Source of the DNA: Psychrobacter sp. bablab_jr014
GTDB lineage: Bacteria; Pseudomonadota; Gammaproteobacteria; Pseudomonadales; Moraxellaceae
DNA: 64,000 bases
Assembly (NCBI RefSeq): GCF_016464015.1
Contig: NZ_JACDXT010000048.1
Location: forward strand, 1 to 64,000
Direction: 5' to 3'
Below the pieces are notes generated by a model. The model was not told the origin of the DNA. It ran no database searches and saw nothing but the letters and a program-made list of their open reading frames with translations. Made by a program: the position numbers and the translations under genes. Shown one piece after another: positions 17,116-25,617 of this stretch. Within the stretch, counting starts at the first letter, position 1. Every line of letters starts with the position of its first letter.

Positions 17116-19245
17116 TTATCCTTGCTCAGTATCAGGCTGGCGCGTCTCTTGCGCGTGGGTATCCTCGGTCGCTGCATTGCTGGGCTCGCGGCGGCGACGC
17201 TTGGCAGGGATAGGCCCTTTATTTGGAACGGTCCCTGCGCTTGGCGCGTTATCTGCTGATGCTAATGCCTTTGCGCTTGGCTTTTTCGTAGTGCGCTTTT
17301 TGGGTGCAGATGACACACTATCGACATCATTGCCTTTATTGTCTTGCGCTGTTTGTGCTTTGGTTGTCACGCGTGGCTGTTTTGCCGTTGCTTTAGGGGG
17401 CGTTTGCGGCTGCTGTTCTGTCTGCGCCGTGTCGTTTGCTACCGACCTTTTAAGTGCGTCTTGGTTTAAATGCAAGGCGCGGCGGCGCTTAAACGGTATC
17501 GGCTGATTGCTATTGCCCGCCTCTTCTGGCGTTTTTGCAATCACAGGCGGCACGCTATCAGGCGCAGGCTTGGGCACTTTGGCAACCACAGGCGTGGCTG
17601 GTGCTTTTTTGCTGGGCGCTTGGGTCTCTGCTACGGCATCCGTCTTATTTTTTGCTTTTGGCGCGTGATTTTTTGCCTCGTTGGTGGGCACTTGTGGCGC
17701 GTCAGAAGCGGTGTTGTTTGCCGCTTGATAATCTTCGAGCTTTGGTACGACAGGGTTATTACGAATCACAAATAACGGCTGTGGACGCTTTTCTTTACCG
17801 CTGTCATTGCTAGCTAAAGATAGGCGCTGCAACTGCTGCAACTCGTGCGTGTCTTGCTTGAGCTGCTGCTTGTCGGCACGGCGAGTACGGCGACGACTGC
17901 GGCTGCTTTCTTGCGCGGCGTCTTGCTGCTCAGTGGTTGGGGGCTCTACGCGACTGTCGATAACGGGTGAGACGTCTTTTTGGCGCTTACGATTACGGCT
18001 GCGTTTATGCGCGCCGCGGCGTAGGCTGTCATCAAAATTGGCAATCGCTTGTTGCTGCTCAGACTCTGACAACGTTTGATAATGCTGCCACCATGCGCCC
18101 ATGCCATTCGTTGACTCGGCAAGCGGATGGCGGTCGCCGCACTCTTCACGCAAGAGCAAAAAGTCAAACCCAGCGCGGAAACGCGGATGCTCGGCAAGAT
18201 GAGCAATTTGTTTGCTGCGCGGGGCAGACAGTTTGGGCTGGAGCAGCCAAATATCGCGGATAAACTGCTCGGCAAATTTTGGAATCGCAGTTTTGATGCG
18301 CTGGCGGTCAATGACTTTGCTCGCAGCTTGCATTTGCGCGTCGGCAAATGGCATGTTGCGCTTTTTAAACTTATCGAGTTGATACAGGTAGTTGTCCCAC
18401 AAAAGCGCGGCATAGAAAAACGCAGGATTGATGCTTTTGCCTGCACCAATACGCTTGTCTGTATTTACGGCAACTTGCTGCACAAGCGGGGTTGGCTCGC
18501 TTGGTGGGTAGATAATCAGATGCGCCATCGCGCCCGATTCAAACAGCAGCGGCAATAACGGCACCAGATAGCCGCCTGTGAACATCTTTTGCGACTCGTC
18601 ATACAGGCGGTGTGGCGAGATTTGGTCAAGCAGCGCCCAGTTGTCATCATGGAACTGCGCGGCCAGTGCGTCATCAAACTCAAAGCCCAGCTTGGCTTTA
18701 AAGCGCAGGGCGCGCAATAGGCGCACAGGGTCTTCTTCGATACGCACAGGCGCATCGCCTAATAGGCGTAACGTCTTGCTATTGATGTCATCAACCGCAC
18801 CGCAAAAGTCATGTACGATGCCTTTGAGCGGTTGATAATACAGCGCGTTAATCGAAAAGTCGCGGCGGGCAAAGTCTTGCTGGATATCGCCCCAGACATT
18901 ATCGCGGATTAACATGCCATCTTGAGTGGTGTGCGCATCGCTGGTCGGCGGCGCACGAAAGGTCGCCACTTCAATCAGGTCGCGTCCTGAATACACATGC
19001 GCGAGCTGAAAACGGCGACCGATGACACGGCAGCGCTTGCCAAACACGTCTTTGACCTCGTGCGGCTTGGCATCGGTAACGGCATCAAAATCTTTGGGGC
19101 GCAGACCCAATAAAGTATCACGGACACCGCCGCCGACGATATAGGCGTCAAATCCTGCTCGTGACAGGGTAGCGATGACTTCGATGATAGAATTGGGTAA
19201 TTCAGATTTATTCAGTTCTAACTGCTTGGCGGCACGCTCGGCCAT
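17116..19245 (-). CDS. pcnB: Poly(A) polymerase I with long disordered tail
   Basis: 709 residues. Adds poly(A) tails to RNA 3' ends, promoting decay. Nucleotidyltransferase core: GGGVRDTLLG (38-47) and the catalytic DFDAVT (52-57), then IEVATFRAP, RRDFSINALYY (metal-binding) and EDPVRLLRALRFKAKLGFE. The neck and body continue to about residue 410. Beyond that lie some 300 residues of Lys/Arg, Pro, Ala, Thr and Gln-rich sequence of low complexity. E. coli PcnB has about 455 residues in total. ATG 19245 with AAGGAG at seven bases is chosen over 19275. First gene of pcnB-folK-panB. Confidence 0.93.
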   Translation of the reverse strand: MAERAAKQLELNKSELPNSIIEVIATLSRAGFDAYIVGGGVRDTLLGLRPKDFDAVTDAKPHEVKDVFGKRCRVIGRRFQLAHVYSGRDLIEVATFRAPPTSDAHTTQDGMLIRDNVWGDIQQDFARRDFSINALYYQPLKGIVHDFCGAVDDINSKTLRLLGDAPVRIEEDPVRLLRALRFKAKLGFEFDDALAAQFHDDNWALLDQISPHRLYDESQKMFTGGYLVPLLPLLFESGAMAHLIIYPPSEPTPLVQQVAVNTDKRIGAGKSINPAFFYAALLWDNYLYQLDKFKKRNMPFADAQMQAASKVIDRQRIKTAIPKFAEQFIRDIWLLQPKLSAPRSKQIAHLAEHPRFRAGFDFLLLREECGDRHPLAESTNGMGAWWQHYQTLSESEQQQAIANFDDSLRRGAHKRSRNRKRQKDVSPVIDSRVEPPTTEQQDAAQESSRSRRRTRRADKQQLKQDTHELQQLQRLSLASNDSGKEKRPQPLFVIRNNPVVPKLEDYQAANNTASDAPQVPTNEAKNHAPKAKNKTDAVAETQAPSKKAPATPVVAKVPKPAPDSVPPVIAKTPEEAGNSNQPIPFKRRRALHLNQDALKRSVANDTAQTEQQPQTPPKATAKQPRVTTKAQTAQDNKGNDVDSVSSAPKKRTTKKPSAKALASADNAPSAGTVPNKGPIPAKRRRREPSNAATEDTHAQETRQPDTEQG

Positions 19246-19606
19246 GCACATACTCCTTGCCGGTACTCTTGACATCTCCTATAAACACAGTGTTTATAAG
19301 ATAAATGTACCCGCTAGTTTAACAAATTTTGCAGGCGCTTGGGGCGTTATGACGCGATGTTCGTGGCTATTTTGTCAGCAGCCGACCAAGCGGTGAGTAA
19401 ATGCCCGCCAGCGGTCAGTAATTAGGTGCGACGCTTAGGGCGTGTCTTCAATTCAAACGCTTACGGCTAAACGGGCTAAACATGGCTAAATCTTTGGCAA
19501 ACGGTGTCAAATAGCTGGTCAATATCTTGATATTATCTGTGCTATTTTCCTTGTTTGCCTGCGATTTATCTCATTTTTATCACCATTTTTAAAATGAAGA
19601 CACGCC
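19246..19606. other. Intergenic region between comEA-like and pcnB
   Basis: 361 bases. The right-hand part of the comEA side is repeat copy 2 (19436-19609). The rest, 19246-19435, should hold the pcnB promoter on the minus strand. No gene was seen. Confidence 0.6.
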
Positions 19607-19609
19607 CTA
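19436..19609. repeat. 174-bp TA-flanked repeat, copy 2 (downstream of the comEA-like gene)
   Basis: Same element and orientation as copy 1. Ends TAGGGCGTGTCTTCAATT (left) and TAGGGCGTGTCTTCATTT (right, inward). The inner bases of the two ends match each other inside each copy (TTCA here, CCCT in copy 1) but differ between copies. TA flanks both sides. The right TA and first element base form the TAG stop of the comEA-like gene. Removing one TA and the element would restore a TAA stop. Confidence 0.8.
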
Positions 19610-19975
19610 GTCAATCACGCGGATGCGGGCGCGGTTTTTCTCAAACGTCGCCGCGCCGATGCCTTTGACTTTGGTGATGTCCTTTGGTGTGGCAAAACCA
19701 CCAAACATCTCGCGGTATAAGATAATGGCGCGGGCTTTGCTGCTGCCAATGCCTTGCAACGTCGTCAGTTCTGCTTCGCTGGCGCGGTTGATATTGATGC
19801 TCTGATTATTCACGCGCTTTTGCTGCTGCGTATTTTGGACAGTTAACGCGTCATACGCGGCACGGGCATCGGCGTAACACAAGGGCGCGGCAACCGCTTG
19901 AGTGCTTACCAGTGTAAACAGCGCGAGCAGCCAAAAACTGACGCCAAGATTGCTTAATAAGCGCGCGTTATTCAT
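19607..19975 (-). CDS. comEA: ComEA-like helix-hairpin-helix DNA-binding protein
   Basis: 122 residues. Signal or anchor segment at residues 8-29 (NLGVSFWLLALFTLVSTQAV ending in AA), then a spacer and a helix-hairpin-helix pair: ININRASEAELTTLQGIGSSKARAIILYRE and KDITKVKGIGAATFEKNRARI. This is the ComEA domain, which binds incoming double-stranded DNA in the periplasm during natural transformation. Short secreted relatives also exist with less clear roles. The start overlaps the end of mazG by eight bases, so it is translated from the mazG transcript. The stop codon is provided by repeat copy 2. Confidence 0.85.
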   Translation of the reverse strand: MNNARLLSNLGVSFWLLALFTLVSTQAVAAPLCYADARAAYDALTVQNTQQQKRVNNQSININRASEAELTTLQGIGSSKARAIILYREMFGGFATPKDITKVKGIGAATFEKNRARIRVID

Positions 19976-20846
19976 GGCGCTTGGCGTCTTGCCACAAGGC
20001 TTCCATCTCCGCCAGATTGCTCGCCTCTACCGAGCTGCCTTTGGCGGCAAGCTGCGTTTCAATATGACCAAAGCGCGATTTAAACTTATGCACGCAGGTC
20101 AACACGGCAGCTTCAGCCTCAAAATCAAGCTTACGCGCCACATTGACGAGGGCAAACAAGCAATCGCCCAGCTCTTTTTCCAGCTCGCGGCGGGTGTCTG
20201 CACTTAAGGTGCTTATCTTATCATCTGTCGGTATGAGCGCCTTTAGCTCATCAATTTCTTCATCGAGTTTGTCTACGGCACCCGCCACGCCGTCCCAATC
20301 AAAACCCAGCTTGGAGGCTTGTTTTTGTATCGCTTGCGCTTGCATGAGGGCGCTGCCCGCTTTGGTCGCATCGAGGGTGCGTCTTGGTTTACCGCGTTTG
20401 GCACGCGCCGCTTTTTCAAAGGCTTTGATTTCATCCCAGCGCGCTTTGACCGCGTCTTTATCAGGCAGGCTTTCGGCATCAAAAACGTGCGGATGGCGGC
20501 GTATCAGCTTTTCTTGCAAGGTCTGTACGACATCAGCAAAGTCAAAGCGCCCCTGCTCGGCATACAACTGGCAATGGAACACCACTTGTAACAGCACATC
20601 ACCCAGCTCGCCTGCGATGTCTTCGTCATCATTGTCTTGGATGGCATCAACCAGCTCGTAGACTTCTTCTAGCGCATAAGGAATCAGGCTGTGATTGTCT
20701 TGTTTTTTGTCCCACGGACAATCAACGCGCAGCCGCGCCATTAGCGCCAATAAATCAGACATATCGCCACTGGCAGGCGGTGTGCCAACTGCAGGCGCAG
20801 GCGCATGAGCAGGTTTAAAATAAGGGGTGACAGGCGTGTTTGACAT
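19968..20846 (-). CDS. mazG: Nucleoside triphosphate pyrophosphohydrolase MazG
   Basis: 292 residues. Hydrolyses NTPs to NMP and pyrophosphate and lowers ppGpp-linked or damaged nucleotide pools. The first MazG domain opens with LLALMARLRVDCPWDKKQDNHSL and has the metal-binding EEVYELVDAI and GELGDVLLQVVFH helices (about 60-100). The second domain has ELEKELGDCLFALVNVARKL (about 225-245). An extra 28 residues rich in Pro and Ala precede the first domain. Overlaps comEA. Divergent from algC. Confidence 0.94.
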   Translation of the reverse strand: MSNTPVTPYFKPAHAPAPAVGTPPASGDMSDLLALMARLRVDCPWDKKQDNHSLIPYALEEVYELVDAIQDNDDEDIAGELGDVLLQVVFHCQLYAEQGRFDFADVVQTLQEKLIRRHPHVFDAESLPDKDAVKARWDEIKAFEKAARAKRGKPRRTLDATKAGSALMQAQAIQKQASKLGFDWDGVAGAVDKLDEEIDELKALIPTDDKISTLSADTRRELEKELGDCLFALVNVARKLDFEAEAAVLTCVHKFKSRFGHIETQLAAKGSSVEASNLAEMEALWQDAKRHE

Positions 20847-21034
20847 AGGTATATCCTAGCATCGGTAACGGCATTACGGCGGACAGACCGTAACGCAAAT
20901 AAAATACAAATAGTGTATCATCGAATGCAAACAGGCGGACATACGGCTTATGTTTTGTTTGTGCCTTTGTGTTTGTCACGCCCCTATTCTTGCTCATTTT
21001 TATACTGCTTTTTATTTTTCGGAGCTTTTTTTGT

Positions 21035-22543
21035 ATGTCTGACCATTCTGTAACCGCTCATGCGACACCGCGTGATCCTGCTGAGTTTTCGCCCATCACG
21101 ATTACGTGTTTTAAAGCTTATGACGTGCGCGGCGAGCTGGGCGTCACTTTGGATGCCAAGATTGCTTATCGTATCGGACGCGCCTTTGCCCAGATTTTGC
21201 GCACGCGGTTTTTGGACAATCAAAACAATCATGGCGCTAAAGATGATGCGTCACTTTGGCAAAGCTTACAGCCTGTTGTGGTGGTTGGCTATGACATTCG
21301 TGAGTCAAGTAGCGAGCTTGCGACAGCCACGATGACTGGTATTATGGATGCAGGCGTGGATGTGCTTGATATCGGTATGACAGGCACTGAAGAGGTGTAC
21401 TTTGCCACCAGTCATGTACAGGCGCTTGGCGGCATTGAAGTGACTGCCAGTCACAATCCGATCAATTATAACGGCCTAAAACTGGTACGCGAGCAGTCTA
21501 AACCCTTAAGCGGTGATGACGGACTTGCCGAGATTCAAGCATTGGCAGAATCAGGAGACTTTACCACCAGCGCGCGCGGACAAAAACATACCGATACCGA
21601 TAAAAGTGCCTATATACAAAAGCTCATGAGCTTTGTCGATACCAATAAATTACGTCCGCTAAAACTGGTCATCAACTCAGGCAATGGCAGCGCAGGTCCT
21701 GTGGTGGATAAACTTATTGAGCAATTGCAAGCGGCTAGCGCGCCACTTGAGATTGTCACCATGCACCACACGCCTGATGGCAGCTTCCCCAATGGCATCC
21801 CCAATCCGATGATTATTGCCAATCGTGTCGCTACTCAAGAGGCGGTACTCGCGCACAATGCTGATATGGGCATTGCCTTTGATGGGGATTTTGACCGCTG
21901 TTTTTTCTTTGATGAAAATGCGCGCTTTATCGATGGCAGCTACGTGGTAGGCATGCTCGCGCAAGCCTTTTTAAACAAATATCCCAATGAGACCATCGTC
22001 TACGACCCACGCGTGTTGTACAACACCGAAGCGGTCATCAAAGCGCACGCGGGGCAAGCGGCGATGAGCAAATCAGGACATTCGTTTATCAAACAAGTGA
22101 TGCGCGAGTCAAAGGCCGTCTACGGCGGTGAGATGTCAGCACACCATTATTTCCGTGATTTTTGCTATTGTGACAGCGGCATGATTCCGTGGTTGTTGAC
22201 CGCTGAACTGCTTTCCACCACACAAAAGCCGTTGTCCGAGCTGGTTGACGATTACATCAGTGCATATCCCAGCTCAGGTGAGCTGAATTTTCGTCTGACG
22301 CACACCGATGCGCCTACACTGATTGACAATATCGCGGCTTATTTTGCTGTGCAGTCACCAAAGACAAATACATTAGATGGCCTGAGTATGGATTTTGACA
22401 CGTGGCGTTTTAACGTGCGTGCGTCTAACACCGAGCCTTTGATTCGTCTTAATATTGAAACCCGTGGCGACAATGCCCTATTGGAAGAAAAAGTGACTTT
22501 GCTACAAGCTTGGCTGGCAACCCAAGGCGCGGTTGCCGCGTAA
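21035..22543 (+). CDS. algC: Phosphomannomutase / phosphoglucomutase
   Basis: 502 residues. Interconverts hexose 6- and 1-phosphates, giving glucose-1-phosphate for galU and mannose-1-phosphate for surface sugars. Phosphoserine loop TASHNP with Ser-139, metal loop FDGDFDRC, sugar-binding GGEMSAHHYF and phosphate-binding RASNTEPLIRLNIE near the C-terminus all fit the AlgC family. The frame opens at 20969 with hydrophobic residues, but ATG 21035 gives the family N-terminus (ITCFKAYDVRGELG) and has GGAG upstream. It faces the galU-pgi-ugd-like operon; the gap is 37 bases and contains a hairpin without a T-run. Confidence 0.93.
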   Translation: MSDHSVTAHATPRDPAEFSPITITCFKAYDVRGELGVTLDAKIAYRIGRAFAQILRTRFLDNQNNHGAKDDASLWQSLQPVVVVGYDIRESSSELATATMTGIMDAGVDVLDIGMTGTEEVYFATSHVQALGGIEVTASHNPINYNGLKLVREQSKPLSGDDGLAEIQALAESGDFTTSARGQKHTDTDKSAYIQKLMSFVDTNKLRPLKLVINSGNGSAGPVVDKLIEQLQAASAPLEIVTMHHTPDGSFPNGIPNPMIIANRVATQEAVLAHNADMGIAFDGDFDRCFFFDENARFIDGSYVVGMLAQAFLNKYPNETIVYDPRVLYNTEAVIKAHAGQAAMSKSGHSFIKQVMRESKAVYGGEMSAHHYFRDFCYCDSGMIPWLLTAELLSTTQKPLSELVDDYISAYPSSGELNFRLTHTDAPTLIDNIAAYFAVQSPKTNTLDGLSMDFDTWRFNVRASNTEPLIRLNIETRGDNALLEEKVTLLQAWLATQGAVAA

Positions 22544-22580
22544 CGCTATCTGCCTATCCATCAAGGACAGCATCGCTTTA

Positions 22581-23930
22581 TTAATGCGCGCTGCTGTCCT
22601 TACGTCGTCCAGTACCGATATAATCCCCCGTTAAAGCGTTGACTTCTTCAGCTGAGAGTATATTTTGTGCATCAAATATTGGCATGGCACTGCTGTTTAA
22701 GCGCGTGATATTGAGTGGCTCACTCAGCGCATTAATGATAAACAGCGCTTGTACATCAAGCATTTCATAGGGCTCATCAATCAAGGTCAGTAACGGCTGC
22801 TCGGCATAGTGATCAGCAAGCTCTGCCTGTGCCTTATCAGCATAGACGAATGTTTTAATCCCATATGACCACAGCAAATGCAGCAATGCATGAATGGCTG
22901 ACCCTGCCGTGCGTCCCGAGCCTGACTTGTAACTGCCTCCCCAAATCAGTACGGTTTTGCGCTCAATAAAACCATCAAAATATTGCCAAAATTTACGGAA
23001 TATCAGCTCTTTTTGATCATTATTGATGTGATCGGTCGCGCACAATAATGGGGTGTCGATACCATGATGACGGGCAAACTGCTGCATGGTAGCAAGCTCG
23101 GTCGGCAGCGTATGACCACCAAAGCCCCAACCTGCCTGCAAGTAACTGCTGCCCACACGCGTATCCAAACCCATAATACGCCCGACATTATCAATATCCA
23201 CGCCAAGACCATCGGCCAGTCGTGACATCTCATTCATAAAGCTGACGCGTGTTGCGAGCATCGTCATAATACTGCTGCGTGCAAACTCAATCGTCGCGAT
23301 GTCTGCAGTGTGACTGGCATGAGCATGCTGCATCAGCGCTCGCAATGGCACGAGCTTTTGCTCACTATCAGCGGTCTTTTCACCAAGCAGCCAAAGTGCA
23401 GGCGCCAGCATTGAACCAAACGCTTCGCCATCTTGCAAGAACACAAACGGCACGTAATACACCCAAGTACGCTGCAAGGCATCCGCGTGCGCGGCCACTC
23501 GACCAATCGGCTGGATACCACTGAAAACAATGGGACATTGCGGCTGATTGCTGCGGTTAAATGCCGCAATCCAAGTGGCGTCTTGCCAAACGCTCGCAAT
23601 GTTGTCCAAAAATAGCCAATATAAAGCAGGTTCGGTTTGTTTGTCTTCGGTTCTTTTTTCTAAGTCATCGTCTTCATAGGTGGCTAACACATCCTTTGGC
23701 TGCATGGGTAGCGATTTGCATAAGATTTGACCCTTGGCCACATACATTTGCCATAAGGCTTGTAAGTGATGCTCAAAAGTGTACTGCTGTATTTGTTGCG
23801 CAAGCGCCGTTTCATCGGCGTATAAATGCACGCAGTGCCCAAGACTGGCAAGTACCGTAGCACTGGTGATGGCTTCGATACCATGACCGACAAGCACACA
23901 GGGCGCTTTAGTGATTTGCGGCAGGGTCAT
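22581..23930 (-). CDS. UDP-glucose 6-dehydrogenase-like protein lacking catalytic residues
   Basis: 449 residues with the overall layout of UDP-glucose/GDP-mannose dehydrogenases: N-terminal nucleotide-binding region (LVGHGIEAITSATVLASLGH), a central helix LATRVSFMNEMSRLADGLGVD and a C-terminal domain. The active site is gone. In the block aligning with the catalytic GGSCFPKD it reads GGHTLPTE, so the cysteine is Thr-274 and the aspartate Glu-278. The catalytic lysine and asparagine (EMIKYASN in canonical enzymes) correspond to Arg-218 and Met-222, and the conserved STVPVGT and PEFLREG blocks are also lost. It starts three bases after pgi and is third in galU-pgi. A working dehydrogenase is unlikely; a structural or regulatory role is possible. 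Confidence 0.75.
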   Translation of the reverse strand: MTLPQITKAPCVLVGHGIEAITSATVLASLGHCVHLYADETALAQQIQQYTFEHHLQALWQMYVAKGQILCKSLPMQPKDVLATYEDDDLEKRTEDKQTEPALYWLFLDNIASVWQDATWIAAFNRSNQPQCPIVFSGIQPIGRVAAHADALQRTWVYYVPFVFLQDGEAFGSMLAPALWLLGEKTADSEQKLVPLRALMQHAHASHTADIATIEFARSSIMTMLATRVSFMNEMSRLADGLGVDIDNVGRIMGLDTRVGSSYLQAGWGFGGHTLPTELATMQQFARHHGIDTPLLCATDHINNDQKELIFRKFWQYFDGFIERKTVLIWGGSYKSGSGRTAGSAIHALLHLLWSYGIKTFVYADKAQAELADHYAEQPLLTLIDEPYEMLDVQALFIINALSEPLNITRLNSSAMPIFDAQNILSAEEVNALTGDYIGTGRRKDSSAH

Positions 23931-23933
23931 GAT

Positions 23934-25616
23934 TTACTCCTTGTGCGCGGCGGTTGATGCGCCGTTTTGGTACTGCTGAATGTGACGCAATAGCGCGTTG
24001 GTCGAGGCATCAAAATCCGCTGGTGCTTGCTCAGCTAAGACATGATGTACAGAGGTGGCGACTGCCTTACCCATCTCCACGCCCCACTGATCAAAAGGAT
24101 TCACATCCCAAATGCTCGCCATCACATAGACCTTGTGCTCATACAGCGCAATCAAAGCGCCCAAACTGTATGGCGTTAGGGCATCTAATAACAGCGTTGT
24201 CGATGGCTGATTGCCGCGATAATGCTTATGGCTGTCCGCTTCGATACCTTGTTGCTCACTGGCATTACCAAAAGCGAGTACGCGACTTTGCGCCAAACAG
24301 TTGGCGAGTGCCAGCTGGTGCTGGTATTGCAAGCTGGCTGCTGATGCCTGATGGTGATAATGCGCCACACAAGCAATAAAGTCACAAGATACTTGCTGCG
24401 TACCTTGATGCAGCAGTTGATAAAAAGCGTGCTGCGCGTTTGAACCCACTTCTCCCCACAATATCGGGCAAGTATTATGATCCAGCGTGTCGCCTTGATG
24501 GGTAACCGACTTGCCGTTACTTTCCATCTCCAGCTGGGTTAAATAGCTGGGTAAGGCATGTAAGCGCCCATCATAAGGCAATACGGTATGCGCATGAATA
24601 TCTAAAAAGCTGCTGTTCCACACCGCAAGTAAGCCTAAAATAACAGGCAAGTTTTTGTCAAAAGACGTGGTGGCAAAGTGCTCATCCATATTGTGCGCGC
24701 CTGCCAGCAGCGCCCGAAAATTGTCCATGCCAATACGAACGGCTACGGTCAAACCAATGGCTGACCACAGTGAAAAACGTCCGCCAACCCACTCCCAAAA
24801 TTTTAATTGATTTTCAGGATGGATGCCCCACTCGCACATACGTGCGGCATGGGTTGAAATACCAATAAAGTGGCGACGTAGCACACTGTCATCACTACCA
24901 AGACGCAGTTTGGCGGCATCAAACAGCCATGTACGCGCCGTTTCGGCATTGGATAATGTATCTACCGTAGAAAATGATTTGGACGAGATAATAAATACGG
25001 TGGTCTCAGGACTTAAGCGCTTTAAAACATTGTCCAGCTGACTGCCATCCATATTGGACACAAAATGCACGGCAATGTCGGTATCTGCCCAATCATCCAG
25101 TGCCGAGGTGACCATAAGCGGTCCCAAGTCTGAGCCGCCCACACCGATATTGACCACATCGGTAATGGCTTTACCCGAAAACCCACGCCAAGTCCCTTCG
25201 CGGATACGATTGGCTAAGCGTTCCACTTGGTCAAGACTCTCGTGCACGTCATTGACCACATCAGTGCCCGCCACCGTAAGCTTGGCATCCTTAGGCAAAC
25301 GCAATGCGGTATGTAAGGCAGGACGTTGCTCACTGCTATTGACCGTTGCACCTTGAAGCAAATCATCAATACGCGCTTGTAGATCACAGCTATCAGCCAA
25401 TGCAAATAAGGCTTGCATTACCTCATCATCGACACACTGCTTACTGTAATCCATATACAAAGACGCCGCCGTCACACGAAAATACTCGGCGCGCTTTGGA
25501 CTATCAGCGAACAACGCCGTAATGGACCAAGACTGCTGTGCCAACGCTGTAAGCCGCTGCCACGCCGTAGAGGTGCGTGCTTGAGGATATATGTTTGGCT
25601 GGACGTAATCCGTCAT
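23934..25616 (-). CDS. pgi: Glucose-6-phosphate isomerase
   Basis: 560 residues, the usual bacterial length. Interconverts glucose-6-phosphate and fructose-6-phosphate. Signature blocks: DVVNIGVGGSDLGPLMV, FISSKSFSTVDTLSNA for substrate phosphate binding, GGRFSLWSAIGL (family signature), the catalytic Glu/His region MESNGKSVTHQG and the C-terminal signature QWGVEMGKAVA. The frame extends to 25742 but ATG 25616, two bases beyond the galU stop, has GATGAGG at a fair distance and gives the normal N-terminus. Co-transcribed with galU and the Ugd-like gene, so fructose-6-phosphate is routed to UDP-glucose through algC across the way. Confidence 0.95.
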   Translation of the reverse strand: MTDYVQPNIYPQARTSTAWQRLTALAQQSWSITALFADSPKRAEYFRVTAASLYMDYSKQCVDDEVMQALFALADSCDLQARIDDLLQGATVNSSEQRPALHTALRLPKDAKLTVAGTDVVNDVHESLDQVERLANRIREGTWRGFSGKAITDVVNIGVGGSDLGPLMVTSALDDWADTDIAVHFVSNMDGSQLDNVLKRLSPETTVFIISSKSFSTVDTLSNAETARTWLFDAAKLRLGSDDSVLRRHFIGISTHAARMCEWGIHPENQLKFWEWVGGRFSLWSAIGLTVAVRIGMDNFRALLAGAHNMDEHFATTSFDKNLPVILGLLAVWNSSFLDIHAHTVLPYDGRLHALPSYLTQLEMESNGKSVTHQGDTLDHNTCPILWGEVGSNAQHAFYQLLHQGTQQVSCDFIACVAHYHHQASAASLQYQHQLALANCLAQSRVLAFGNASEQQGIEADSHKHYRGNQPSTTLLLDALTPYSLGALIALYEHKVYVMASIWDVNPFDQWGVEMGKAVATSVHHVLAEQAPADFDASTNALLRHIQQYQNGASTAAHKE

Positions 25617-25617
25617 G

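Noticed and set aside
17111-17506. Plus-strand frame with a hydrophobic stretch antisense to pcnB
   Set aside because: Shadow of the low-complexity tail of PcnB.
22563-22601. Hairpin AAGGACAGCA/TGCTGTCCTT at the end of algC
   Set aside because: No T-run follows on the plus strand and it overlaps codons of the Ugd-like gene, so not called as a terminator.
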